64,000 bases of DNA from Alkalibacterium subtropicum (GTDB taxonomy: Bacteria; Bacillota; Bacilli; Lactobacillales; Carnobacteriaceae_A). The position numbers and the translations under genes are program-made. Below the pieces are notes generated by a model, which ran no database searches, had not been told where the DNA came from, and saw only the letters and a list, made by a program, of their open reading frames with translations. Positions 35,879 through 44,863 of this stretch are shown here, piece by piece (within the stretch, counting starts at the first letter, position 1; each line of letters starts with the position of its first letter). The stretch spans positions 1-64,000 of the forward strand of contig NZ_FOLT01000004.1 in assembly GCF_900112455.1 (NCBI RefSeq), written 5' to 3'.

Positions 35879-36730
35879 TCAATACACATATGGTTTGTTA
35901 TACTCAATGTCCATGACTTCAAAATTAAACCAGTTGTAATCCCCTTCATCCAGTTTCCAGGTGATTTCGCCTTTTGTCGGTACCTTTAACCCTTCGAATG
36001 ATTTATAGGCACTAACTGGTATCGACCACGTTTCCATTCTAAATTCACCATCGAAATCACCGTACCGCTCTGCTTCGAATCGAACAACTTCCCCGAGATC
36101 ATTTATCGTAAAAATACCGGAAGCAGAGACACCATCATAAGTCATGACTGCTCTGGCATTATTGTCATCGATAGCTTCCCATTCTATATAGTCATTCAAC
36201 AACGCTGATGGGAACCACATGGTTTCTGCAAGATAGCGTAACAGCGTCCCCTGGTCGATTTCTTCTCCTTGAGAGTCAGCCAGGGTAAAGATTGACAAAG
36301 GTTTTATCAGCATGCTCCCTTGGCCGTTTTGATATTTGTCTCTACCGGAAATATGAACAAAAGGTGCAGCTTTTATTGTTGCATCCCAGATGAAACCGGG
36401 GTCTTCTGAAGTGAAGTACTGTTCCGCTTCGACCGGCAGCCATCTGCTGTCTGGCCCCAGTCTCATTTCAGCCTGTTGTTTTAACCGGACAGACATCACT
36501 CGATCTTTTCCTATCATTCCGCTATATTTAAACCATCTCTTTACACTCTCCGGCAAGCCTTCCAGATCTTCTTCCGATACCCGTTCTCCTTTTTTTTCTA
36601 CTGCACTGAAAAGTTCCTCCACTTCAGCTTTAACATTTCGCTTAAAAAGACTCTGAGCTAAAAATGAGCCTGTTACCACTACTCCTGAAAGTACCAGTAA
36701 GCCAATGACTATCCGTTTGGTCAGCGACAT
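35879..36730 (-). CDS. DUF6544 (DUF6920-type) membrane-anchored protein
   Basis: A 283-residue protein with an N-terminal membrane anchor (residues 7-28) and a large extracytoplasmic beta-rich domain. Motifs typical of the family: LPESVKRWFKYSGMIG, RWLPVEAEQYFT, PGFIWDATI, GRDKYQNGQGSMLIKPL, and AETMWFPSALL. Function unknown; the fold may be lipid-binding. It is 20 bases after a small membrane protein gene, likely in one transcript. Confidence 0.82.
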   Translation of the reverse strand: MSLTKRIVIGLLVLSGVVVTGSFLAQSLFKRNVKAEVEELFSAVEKKGERVSEEDLEGLPESVKRWFKYSGMIGKDRVMSVRLKQQAEMRLGPDSRWLPVEAEQYFTSEDPGFIWDATIKAAPFVHISGRDKYQNGQGSMLIKPLSIFTLADSQGEEIDQGTLLRYLAETMWFPSALLNDYIEWEAIDDNNARAVMTYDGVSASGIFTINDLGEVVRFEAERYGDFDGEFRMETWSIPVSAYKSFEGLKVPTKGEITWKLDEGDYNWFNFEVMDIEYNKPYVY

Positions 36731-36751
36731 TATCTCTGTCCTCCGTTTCCG

Positions 36752-36985
36752 TTACTTTTTATCCTTTTTCACATGAGCAGGTTGCAGCTTTCTTCCTCCA
36801 ATAATGCATAATACAGCAGGCGCTAAAAATGTGAGTCCTCTGCCCACCATATAGAAATAAAACGGGTACGACTTCAGCCCTTCCTGATATTGATAGTAAT
36901 CAGCGACTAGACGCACGCCAAAGCCTAACACGAGCAGAAAAGCAGCTGCGAATAAAACTATGCTGATGTTCTTTGTATTTTTCAT
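36752..36985 (-). CDS. Small two-span membrane protein
   Basis: A 77-residue protein with two membrane spans (ISIVLFAAAFLLVLGFGVRLV and LTFLAPAVLCIIGG) and a basic C-terminal tail. GGAGG lies 8-9 bases before the ATG, which supports it as real. I do not recognise a family. It lies directly upstream of the DUF6544 gene. Confidence 0.72.
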   Translation of the reverse strand: MKNTKNISIVLFAAAFLLVLGFGVRLVADYYQYQEGLKSYPFYFYMVGRGLTFLAPAVLCIIGGRKLQPAHVKKDKK

Positions 36986-37089
36986 ATCTGTTCTCCTCCC
37001 TTAAAATAAAACCAACTATGTATGAAGACCGGCTCCTGTCTTTGTGAAAAGATTAACATCAATGATTGGATAATTCAATCTTTATGCAC

Positions 37090-37124
37090 AAAAGAGCTGA
37101 CCATGATCATGGTCAGCTCTTTTT
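37090..37124 (-). terminator. Terminator of the CNNM-type transporter gene
   Basis: A 34-base perfect palindrome beginning AAAAGAGCTGACCATGA, next to T tracts, directly past the stop codon. Confidence 0.85.
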
Positions 37125-37135
37125 CAGTTATTATA

Positions 37136-38485
37136 TTATGTCGTCTGACCAGACGTTTCTTTTGAGTTATCATCCATCTGTTCATTAACTGTGATCAGGA
37201 CCGTTTCGATGCGGTTTTCATCCATCCCTTCAATTTCAAATGTCAGGTGTTTGAATTCTACTACTGCATGGTCATCTTTGGCTGGCACATGTCCCAGTTC
37301 ATTGATCAGAAAACCTCTGACTGTATCAAATTCATCCGTTGGAAAGCTGACATTAAGTGTATGTTCCAGATCCCGCAAACGATAGGTCCCGATCACTCTG
37401 TACTGCTTTGGAGAAAGCTTCGTGATCTCTTCGTCGTAAATATTCGGTTCCATACTTTCACTGGTTATTTCTCCAACGATTTCTTCTATGACATCTTCAA
37501 TGGTGATCATTCCCTGGGTGCCGCCGAATTCATCAAGGACAATAGCTAAATGTGTGTTTTCCTGTCTCATTTTGGCAAACAATTTATCTATCGTCTGAGA
37601 GTCCTGGACAAAATGCGGTGCCCGCATAGCTTCTTTTAGTATAAAGGTAGAGCCATTATCTTTTTTCATGTACATAAACAGATCCTTGACATGGAGGACG
37701 CCTATGATGTTATCTATGTTGTTTTCATATACTGGAAAACGGGTGTACTGATATTTATTCACTGTTTCCAATACAGTATTCAAATCCGAATCTGCAGATA
37801 AACCTATCATGTCCGTCCGGTGAGTCAATATGTTCGATGCCGTCGTATCATTGAATTCGAATATGTTCTCGATCATCACTCTTTCGACTGGGTGGATCGT
37901 CCCTCTTTCACGCCCTAAATCTACCAGCATGCGGATATCTTCTTCTGTCGCTTCTTCATTCTCAGCATTAGGATCCGCACCGAATAATTTAAATATGATT
38001 TTGATGGAAAAGCTCAAAAATTTCACAATAGGTGCACTGACTTTTGCCAGCAGGGAAACTGGCCCTACCGCAATGTTGGCGATAGCTTCAGCTTTCTGCA
38101 TCGCCAGCTGTTTTGGAACGAGTTCACCAAAGACTAATGTGAAATATGACAGCACGACAGTGATAACCACAACTGAAATCGAATTCAAAGCACTGAGAGA
38201 CATAGGGACACCTAGGTCGTACAGTGCCTGGGCCATGGGGTCTGCAAAGAAATCCGCAGCAAAAGCACTGGAGAGAAAACCTGCAAGAGTGATCCCTATC
38301 TGGATGGTACTCAAGAATAAACTGGGTCGCGATATAAGATCATATAACTTCTGGGCTTTTTTGTCTCCATTATCCGCCATGCGTTTGACTTTATTGTCAT
38401 TCAGATTGACAAAAGCCAGTTCAGATGCTGCAAAGAACCCATTTAAAAGGATCAGAATGATGAGTGTGATGATTGCTATTGCCAT
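37136..38485 (-). CDS. CNNM/CorC family hemolysin-like protein with CBS pair
   Basis: A 449-residue membrane protein. Residues 1-190 form the CNNM (DUF21) membrane domain with NGFFAASELAFVNLND and GELVPKQLAMQKAE; two CBS domains follow (about 205-335; RFPVYENNIDNIIGVLHVKDLF, IVLDEFGGTQGMITIEDVIEEIVGEI), then a CorC_HlyC domain. Family members move magnesium or sodium. The hemolysin name is historical. GGAGG precedes the ATG. Confidence 0.92.
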   Translation of the reverse strand: MAIAIITLIILILLNGFFAASELAFVNLNDNKVKRMADNGDKKAQKLYDLISRPSLFLSTIQIGITLAGFLSSAFAADFFADPMAQALYDLGVPMSLSALNSISVVVITVVLSYFTLVFGELVPKQLAMQKAEAIANIAVGPVSLLAKVSAPIVKFLSFSIKIIFKLFGADPNAENEEATEEDIRMLVDLGRERGTIHPVERVMIENIFEFNDTTASNILTHRTDMIGLSADSDLNTVLETVNKYQYTRFPVYENNIDNIIGVLHVKDLFMYMKKDNGSTFILKEAMRAPHFVQDSQTIDKLFAKMRQENTHLAIVLDEFGGTQGMITIEDVIEEIVGEITSESMEPNIYDEEITKLSPKQYRVIGTYRLRDLEHTLNVSFPTDEFDTVRGFLINELGHVPAKDDHAVVEFKHLTFEIEGMDENRIETVLITVNEQMDDNSKETSGQTT

Positions 38486-38608
38486 TGGATATCCTCCATA
38501 CAGTGTTACCTCTTAGTTAAAATAAGTCTATCATACCAGGGTTTATTGTCAATAAAAGTTGACTGCTTCTGGCTACTCGAGAAAAGTGCGTTTTGCCTGC
38601 ACCCCCCT

Positions 38609-39832
38609 TTATCGTCTCGGCAACAGACCGGTCAATCCGTGAGATCTCAATGTGTGCAGTAGAGGCCTCCATCCATTACGGGTGACCTTGGGTTCTTTTC
38701 CTTCAGCAAGCCGGGCGATCTGATGTTCATAGTAACTGATACCCATTAATGCGCCCACTTTTTCATCCAGATAGCTGCTACCGGTAGTAAGCTTTGGGGT
38801 AGTGATTTCCAGACGTTCACCCCTAATGAGCTTTTCCGGTAAATCTGGATACAAAACTAAAGGCCGCGCTAACCCGACCATTGATGTTTTATCTTGCTGC
38901 AAAGCTTCTTCCATACTCTCGATCGAACGGAAACCACCTGTCACTACGACAGGCACATCCACAGATGCCTTTACTTTTTCAGCATAATCGATAAAGAATA
39001 TATTCTCCCTGACTTTCTCCGTCTCTCTGAACATTCTGGGGTTATCATAGTTTCCTCCTGAGATCTCGATCAAATCGATTCCAGCGTCAGACAATGCCTT
39101 TGCCACATGGAGCGATTCCAGTTCATTGAACCCGCCCGCACTGAAATCGGAAGCATTGAGCTTAACGCTTAAAGAAAAGTCCGGCCCCAGTTCTTCTCTC
39201 ATTCCGGTATAGATTTCCATTAAAAATCGCATCCGGTTTTCAAGTGGCCCACCATACTGGTCGTTTCGCTGGTTGTGCTGTGCCGAAAGAAACTGACTCA
39301 CGAGGTAACCATGGGCCCCATGGATTTGAACCCCTTTGAATCCTGCTTCTTTTGCCACCCCGGCAGTCCTTATATACTTTTCTACGAGTTCTTTTACTTC
39401 ATCTGTAGTTAATGCTCTGGGGACGCTGAACAATCGGCTTGAGTACTTATTCAAAGGGACGGCACTTGGAGCGACGGGTTCTTTGGATAACGAACGGGGA
39501 GACTGTTTACCCGGATGATTGATCTGCATCCACAGCTGGGACCCATTCCTGTCGCCGGCATCTGCCCATTTTTTTAATAGGTCAAGATCTCTTTCATCTT
39601 CAACAACCACATTGCCCGGTTCTCCCAGCGCTTTATGATCGACCATAACATTCCCCGTAATGACAATACCTGATCCGCCTTCTGCCCACCTTTCATACAA
39701 TTTCATATGATCCTCAGTGGGTTGATGATACCGGTTAGCCAAGGTTTCACTCATCGCCGACTTTAGAAAACGGTTCTTTATTTCGATCCCGTTAGGCAAT
39801 ATCAGTGGTTCTAATAACTTAAAAGTGTTCAT
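38609..39832 (-). CDS. Old Yellow Enzyme-type NADH:flavin oxidoreductase
   Basis: A 407-residue FMN enzyme of the OYE family that reduces activated C=C bonds or similar electrophiles. Motifs: LPNGIEIKNRFLKSAMSE, WMQINHPGKQSPR, GFKGVQIHGAHGYLVSQFLS with HNQRNDQYGG, and VVVTGGFRS near the phosphate site. Single-domain form without the C-terminal FeS/FAD part. It is divergent from the heliorhodopsin gene, 200 bases away; no functional link is proven. Confidence 0.9.
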   Translation of the reverse strand: MNTFKLLEPLILPNGIEIKNRFLKSAMSETLANRYHQPTEDHMKLYERWAEGGSGIVITGNVMVDHKALGEPGNVVVEDERDLDLLKKWADAGDRNGSQLWMQINHPGKQSPRSLSKEPVAPSAVPLNKYSSRLFSVPRALTTDEVKELVEKYIRTAGVAKEAGFKGVQIHGAHGYLVSQFLSAQHNQRNDQYGGPLENRMRFLMEIYTGMREELGPDFSLSVKLNASDFSAGGFNELESLHVAKALSDAGIDLIEISGGNYDNPRMFRETEKVRENIFFIDYAEKVKASVDVPVVVTGGFRSIESMEEALQQDKTSMVGLARPLVLYPDLPEKLIRGERLEITTPKLTTGSSYLDEKVGALMGISYYEHQIARLAEGKEPKVTRNGWRPLLHTLRSHGLTGLLPRR

Positions 39833-39941
39833 TCATCATTTCTCCTCAATGTAAATTTACTATTACTCTTTCCTTTTAAGTGTAACATGTTAAGTTTGTG
39901 ATCGATCAACGAGTGTCTGTCGAGCTTGTAGATAACATATG

Positions 39942-39950
39942 TGATATAAT
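39942..39950 (+). promoter_or_regulatory. Extended -10 promoter of the heliorhodopsin gene
   Basis: TGATATAAT is a perfect TGnTATAAT; a second TATAAT overlaps at 39956-39961. The -35 is weak. A leader of about 95 bases would result. Confidence 0.5.
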
Positions 39951-40051
39951 TTCCTTATAATAAACCTATATTATCCCAAGTAAAGAGGAGGTGATACAGG
40001 CAATAAATGATAGCTTGAAATTTCAAAAATATGGAAAAGAAGGTGTTTGTC

Positions 40052-40837
40052 ATGTCGAAAAAAATCACTATGGAATCACTGAAAAAATTTAATACAGTGA
40101 TGGGGTTTCTTCATCTCGTTCAAGGTCTTTTAATGCTGGGATTTGCGCTCTTTATTGAACGAATCGCTGATTTTACTGTACCTGTCATGTCCAATTTTCT
40201 TACATTCGATCAGACTCAAATGCGTCTTGTTACTGAAACCAATCATTTATTTGATGTGCCGTTCGGGATCGCTGTCTCTTTGTTTTTATTTATTTCTGCT
40301 GCAGCACACTTTATCATTGTCAGTCCCTGGGGTAATCCCATTTATAATAGAAACTTAAAAAAAGGGATGAACCCTTTCCGATGGTATGAATATGCCCTCA
40401 GCTCATCACTTATGATCGTGCTGATCGCCCTGTTATTCGGTGTCTATGATATTGGTGCCCTCATTCTGATCATTGCCGCTAATGCCTCCATGAATCTATT
40501 CGGTTTAGACATGGAAGAAATCAACCAGTATACAGAGAAAACAAACTGGAAACCCTTCGTTTTCGGCAGCTTTGCTGGCGTAGCACCGTGGGTCGTGATC
40601 CTGTTATACGCATTCGGAAACTCAAATCCGGCAGAAGTCCCCTGGTTTGTTTATGCCATTGTCGGCAGTTATTTCGTCTTCTTCAATTTGTTTCCAATCA
40701 ATATGATCCTGCAGTACAAGAAAATCGGCAAGTGGGACAACTACTTGTATGGTGAAAAAGGCTATATCGTCCTGAGTCTGGTGGCTAAGTCCGTTTTAGC
40801 CTGGCTCGCTTTCGCAGGAGTCATGCAACCCCAGTAG
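40052..40837 (+). CDS. Heliorhodopsin
   Basis: A 261-residue seven-span retinal protein of the heliorhodopsin family, which sits inverted in the membrane and is not a strong ion pump. The Schiff-base lysine is K246 in LSLVAKSVLAW in the last span, and the counterion glutamate is E113 in the family hallmark RWYEYALSSSLM. PWGNPIYNRNLKKGMNPF precedes it. The start at 40052 follows AGAAGGTG by 6 bases; an ATG 21 bases earlier has no ribosome site. Relatives in Carnobacteriaceae such as Trichococcus are reported to interact with photolyase; none lies here. The retinal source is not visible in the window. Confidence 0.93.
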   Translation: MSKKITMESLKKFNTVMGFLHLVQGLLMLGFALFIERIADFTVPVMSNFLTFDQTQMRLVTETNHLFDVPFGIAVSLFLFISAAAHFIIVSPWGNPIYNRNLKKGMNPFRWYEYALSSSLMIVLIALLFGVYDIGALILIIAANASMNLFGLDMEEINQYTEKTNWKPFVFGSFAGVAPWVVILLYAFGNSNPAEVPWFVYAIVGSYFVFFNLFPINMILQYKKIGKWDNYLYGEKGYIVLSLVAKSVLAWLAFAGVMQPQ

Positions 40838-40847
40838 AGAACAAATC

Positions 40848-40884
40848 AAAACGAGATCCCGGAAGTATGCGGATCTCGTTTTTT
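40848..40884. terminator. Bidirectional terminator, heliorhodopsin / thpR
   Basis: AAAACGAGATCC and its complement flank an 11-base loop, with six T on the plus strand, between convergent genes. Confidence 0.86.
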
Positions 40885-40919
40885 CATGTCTTTTTTTCTA
40901 TAAGGACGGAAGGTTGCAG

Positions 40920-41465
40920 CTAGTGAAAATCTTGTTTGTGGATCGCTGTGTAAACCAGTTCACCATCTACTCGTTTACTTTCCATTAATGCGATACTCCT
41001 CACCGCAATTTCTTCCTTCGGCACTCTCAAGTCAGCTTTAATTTCATCAAATCCTTTTTCCGATACGGCTTGTCTGACCATAGTAATATGGGGAGTGTAG
41101 TCCTGTTCTTCTTTCGAAAATCCTGCCTCTTCAAGTTCGATTTCCAGCTGTTTTTTCAACTTAAACAGCTTCCCCACCTGTCCCTTTACGCCGACCCAGA
41201 TGATTTCTTTATTTTTTCTTGGGAAATGTCCCAGTTTATCTGTAGACAGAATCAGTGCCTTTGCATGAAGAGCCGTCGTATCAATGACCTGCTTCAGGAC
41301 ATTCAATTCCTGCTGGTCGACATTACCTATGAACCTGAGGGTAATGTGGAAATTATTCCGATCGGTATAGTTTCCCGTACTGACATAAGGTCTAAGTCGG
41401 TCCTGAACGTGTATAAGCATATCTTTCACTTTGTCCTCCAGTTCGACTGCAATAAAAACCCTCAT
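40920..41465 (-). CDS. thpR: RNA 2',3'-cyclic phosphodiesterase
   Basis: A 181-residue 2H phosphoesterase that opens 2',3'-cyclic phosphate ends of RNA. Both catalytic HxT motifs are present: NFHITLRFIG and TPHITMVRQ, with the typical start MRVFIAVEL. GGAAGG lies before the ATG. Convergent with the heliorhodopsin gene. Confidence 0.93.
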   Translation of the reverse strand: MRVFIAVELEDKVKDMLIHVQDRLRPYVSTGNYTDRNNFHITLRFIGNVDQQELNVLKQVIDTTALHAKALILSTDKLGHFPRKNKEIIWVGVKGQVGKLFKLKKQLEIELEEAGFSKEEQDYTPHITMVRQAVSEKGFDEIKADLRVPKEEIAVRSIALMESKRVDGELVYTAIHKQDFH

Positions 41466-41598
41466 TCTTTCACCTTCCTATAATGTCCTTTCGATTCAGC
41501 TTTTCTACAGAACAACTCATCTTTTGTCTGACGTTTTCCAACTCTGTCTAAAATCCAACTTTTTTGTACTAATTCGAAATAAATAACGTTCCATATAT

Positions 41599-41625
41599 TA
41601 ATAGTATCATTTATAAACCGATAAT
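41599..41625 (+). promoter_or_regulatory. Sigma-D (flagellar)-like promoter of the chemoreceptor gene
   Basis: TTAA, 15 bases, ACCGATAA, close to the Bacillus sigma-D consensus TAAA-N15-GCCGATAT. It lies about 65 bases before the TTG start of an MCP gene, which fits the flagellar/chemotaxis regulon. Confidence 0.55.
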
Positions 41626-41690
41626 ACATAAAGTAAGTATTAAACAGAAACCGGGCAATTGGTTTTTGTTACTTTTTAGGGGGAATAAGT

Positions 41691-43487
41691 TTGAAAGGTA
41701 CAGTTGTAGGAACTTGGGTAAAAACTTTAAGCCGCATGTATCCGGAAGATATCGTTAAAGAAAAGATGCAAGCGGCAGGAATGAATCCTAATAAAGTCAT
41801 CTCTCCTTTGGACAATATCGATGATCATAAAGTTTTTACATTTACAAAAGAGATCGCTGAACACTTCGCTGTCTCAGAAAAAGATTTATGGAAAGCTATT
41901 GGCAAAGATAATGTCCAGGCGTTTCATGAAGGTTATTCATCTTTTTTTAACAAAGCCAATTTATTTCATTTTCTAAATTCAATGAATGATGTTCATCAAG
42001 TTGTCAGAAAACGTATTGCGGGATCAAAACCACCTGTGCTGGATATGGAAATCATTGGAAACAACGATGTCGAATTGACATACCGCTCAAAAAGAGGGAT
42101 GTTTGATTACCTGCACGGACTGCTTGAAGGAGCCAAAGAACATTTTGGAGAAGAAGTGACCGTCAGAGAACTCTCCCGGTCAAAAGAGGAAATGGTGGTC
42201 CAGCTGACCTTCCCATATGTCGTCAGGAAGCAGAGAAAATACCGTTTCAATAAAATTCTTTCTTTCGGTTTTATTACAGATATGGGTGTAAAAATTAGTC
42301 TCCTCGCATTTATCATAGGGTTTGGGGGAAGCTTTTTACTAAGAAATATTGATTACGGTTATATTATATACCCTCTAGTTTCAGCTTTGGCCACTTATCT
42401 GGGATTTTACCTTCTGAGTCGGCCGATGAAAGATATCCACCAGGAATTACATTCATTAACTGAGAAAAAGTTCGTCATTACTACAGAAATCGATACCGGT
42501 CAAGATATGTTCCAGACGATACACTCAAGTATTAATGCCTATAAAGCTGAGGTAGCTGAAGATTTCATCGGCTTTAACAGCATGACAGAAGAAATGAACG
42601 GATTCAGTGAAACACTGCGAGGTATATCCACGACAATGAATGAGACAAGCAAAGAAATTGCCGGTATTGTGGAAGAACTGGCACACGCAGCAAGTACGCA
42701 AGCTGAAGAAACCGAAGACAGCGTTGAAACATTACAGGAAAATGTAACCAGTATCGAACGTATTTCCAGTCAGGAAAACCAGAACAAAGCAGAATTGGAA
42801 TTTGCTTTACAGACCATTCAGACGTCTTTCGGTACATTGAATGGGACTGTGGACAATCTTTCAACGATCCTTAAAGAATTTGAAAACATCAAAAATGACA
42901 GCATCAACCTGAAAAACAAAGGTACCGAAATCGAAGAAATAGCTACATTCGTTACAAACATAGCCTATCAGACAAACCTTCTGGCGTTGAATGCATCGAT
43001 CGAAGCAGCTCAAGCTGGAGAAAAAGGCAAAGGGTTTTCGGTGATTGCTGAAGAAGTCAGGAAACTGGCGACTCAATCAGAAAAAGCAGCGAATAATATC
43101 AAGGAGAACATATTCGGTTTTCTTAGTGACATGGATACTATGGTCGACGGCTTGACTAACCAGTTCGATGTCATAAGCAATGAGAGTCATGCAATCAGAC
43201 ATGCAATCAGCCAGACGGAACACTCCTACACAAAAATAGAAAATGTATCAGAAAAAATGCTGACCTCCGCAGAGGAACTGCAGAAACAGTCAGATAAAAT
43301 ATCCCAGCTGTTTTCAACCATCGAATCGCTGGCAGCAATTGCTGTGGAAAATTCCGCATCTACAGAAGAAGTCAGTTCAAACGTCTCAAGCTATGCACAG
43401 GAAATTGAAAAGCTGATCAGCGGGATCAGTGACTTTAAGAATCTCATCAATGAATTCAAGACCTATCTGTCGGACTACAAACTCTAA
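41691..43487 (+). CDS. H-NOX-fused methyl-accepting chemotaxis protein
   Basis: A 598-residue receptor. Residues 1-185 form a heme NO/O2-binding (H-NOX) domain: proximal ligand H102 in MNDVHQVV, heme-propionate motif Y131-S133-R135 in YRSKR, P115, and the distal O2-binding trio W9, N74 and Y140. Two membrane spans follow (about 205-245), then a short linker and an MCP signalling domain whose hairpin tip contains [36 protein letters not shown]. The layout H-NOX - TM - TM - MCP matches Tar4 of Caldanaerobacter. It would report O2 to CheA. The gene starts with TTG after AGGGGG. Confidence 0.94.
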   Translation: MKGTVVGTWVKTLSRMYPEDIVKEKMQAAGMNPNKVISPLDNIDDHKVFTFTKEIAEHFAVSEKDLWKAIGKDNVQAFHEGYSSFFNKANLFHFLNSMNDVHQVVRKRIAGSKPPVLDMEIIGNNDVELTYRSKRGMFDYLHGLLEGAKEHFGEEVTVRELSRSKEEMVVQLTFPYVVRKQRKYRFNKILSFGFITDMGVKISLLAFIIGFGGSFLLRNIDYGYIIYPLVSALATYLGFYLLSRPMKDIHQELHSLTEKKFVITTEIDTGQDMFQTIHSSINAYKAEVAEDFIGFNSMTEEMNGFSETLRGISTTMNETSKEIAGIVEELAHAASTQAEETEDSVETLQENVTSIERISSQENQNKAELEFALQTIQTSFGTLNGTVDNLSTILKEFENIKNDSINLKNKGTEIEEIATFVTNIAYQTNLLALNASIEAAQAGEKGKGFSVIAEEVRKLATQSEKAANNIKENIFGFLSDMDTMVDGLTNQFDVISNESHAIRHAISQTEHSYTKIENVSEKMLTSAEELQKQSDKISQLFSTIESLAAIAVENSASTEEVSSNVSSYAQEIEKLISGISDFKNLINEFKTYLSDYKL

Positions 43488-43520
43488 CTGATCCTTGATG
43501 AAACGCTTTCCCACTTAAAT

Positions 43521-43575
43521 AATTTAAACAGCCGTTAACAGATCTCACTGATTTCTGTTAACGGCTGTTTAAATT
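43521..43575 (+). terminator. Hairpin after the chemoreceptor gene
   Basis: A perfect 22-bp stem (AATTTAAACAGCCGTTAACAGA) with an 11-base loop; no long T-run, so termination is likely but less certain. Confidence 0.68.
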
Positions 43576-43713
43576 GCCTCCGGTCCACAAAAGCTCCAGG
43601 CAATGGAACAGGAAGAAGAAATATAAGACTCACTGCCATAACGGCATGGGTTCGAACTTGTGCTTTCAGACATGGTCTGCCTCTTATTTTCTAATAAGTG
43701 ACAGGCATTACTG

Positions 43714-44619
43714 TCATCTGTGTTGGCTTTTAGGTACCTTCCATTCTGTAGCAGTACTATAAGGCCGCAGCCCTATATTGTAGTAAAACTGTTGTGATGA
43801 ACCAACCAGGACTTTTTTCGCACCTAGTTCACCCGCACGCCTGATGCCTTCCAGTACTGCGGCCTTACCTAAACCCATTCGTCGATACTCAGGATCTGTA
43901 GCTACAGGCTCTATTACGGCAAAGTCCAGTTCCGGCTCATACCAGATTCCACAATAGGAAACAAAGTCCCCTTCAGGAGAAACGACAGCGATTTTCAGAT
44001 TTAAATCGACATTCGCACGTATCATCTGCTCATATCCAGAACCTTTGTTTTCTTGGGTGAATACGAAGGTTCCTTCCCCGTTCAATTCATGATCGAACCC
44101 TCTCCAAAGCACCCGGTAATACTGATATAGATCAAAGGTTTCCTGCAAACTAGTTATACTGAATCCTTTTGGAAGCGTCACTTCTTGCCTATTTTTATCG
44201 ATATAATAAATCGAATCTTCTTCTTTTGTGCCGGTAGCAACAAATCCCAATCCCGAAGCGATCTTCTGCATATAGATGTCCGAATCAGGAATGACAATCC
44301 CGACTTCGCCATTCTTAGATAAATGTACCTTTGAATAAAGCATCAGTTCTCTTTTCAAAAAACCATATTCAGGAAAGCTCAAGCAGTAGGCCGTACCTAA
44401 AAATAAATCAAAAACAGCTATTCCGACTATTTTGTCTGAATCTTCCCAGATTCCGATTCTGCTTAGCTTACTTTTATCCAGATAATCATGTGTGATCATC
44501 CAATCCCATCTTGCATAGGTGAACTGAGTGCTTTCTGATTCAACTAAAAAAGCTCTGACTTTGTAATAATCTTCTGTAACACCCGCTGTTCCAGTATAAT
44601 TTCTGAAATCTATACTCAT
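43714..44619 (-). CDS. GNAT acetyltransferase, two-domain type
   Basis: A 301-residue protein with two GNAT-like halves. The C-terminal half is the better preserved: LDFAVIEPVATDPEYRRMGLGKAAVLEGIRRAGELGAKKVLVGS, with the acetyl-CoA loop R-R-M-G-L-G-K-A, then FYYNIGLRPYS. The N-terminal half is degenerate and may bind substrate. The ATG at 44619 follows AGAGGTG by 6 bases. Substrate unknown. Confidence 0.85.
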   Translation of the reverse strand: MSIDFRNYTGTAGVTEDYYKVRAFLVESESTQFTYARWDWMITHDYLDKSKLSRIGIWEDSDKIVGIAVFDLFLGTAYCLSFPEYGFLKRELMLYSKVHLSKNGEVGIVIPDSDIYMQKIASGLGFVATGTKEEDSIYYIDKNRQEVTLPKGFSITSLQETFDLYQYYRVLWRGFDHELNGEGTFVFTQENKGSGYEQMIRANVDLNLKIAVVSPEGDFVSYCGIWYEPELDFAVIEPVATDPEYRRMGLGKAAVLEGIRRAGELGAKKVLVGSSQQFYYNIGLRPYSTATEWKVPKSQHR

Positions 44620-44863
44620 ATATAACACCTCTTTGGGGATCGACCGCTACTGTTATCGTTTTCGAATGTGTCAAGCAACGGTTTTTCAATTCTGCTTAAA
44701 AATCCATTTGTGTTGAAAAAAACAAACAATAGACTTAAAATTGAGAAAAGAATATCAGTATTATCTCCTCATTGCCTCCGTTATTGTATCATAAACATTT
44801 ATGCTCATGGCCACTTCCATTGCCCACTTTTTTGATTACATAACAAGGAGAGGATGAGCCGAG

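Noticed and set aside
39994-40095. A 33-codon GTG frame overlapping the heliorhodopsin start
   Set aside because: Its start sits inside the ribosome-binding sequence and the peptide has no recognisable feature.
43640-43665. GGTTCGAAC, like the T-arm of a tRNA
   Set aside because: No acceptor stem, D-arm or anticodon arm can be drawn around it, so it is a chance match.
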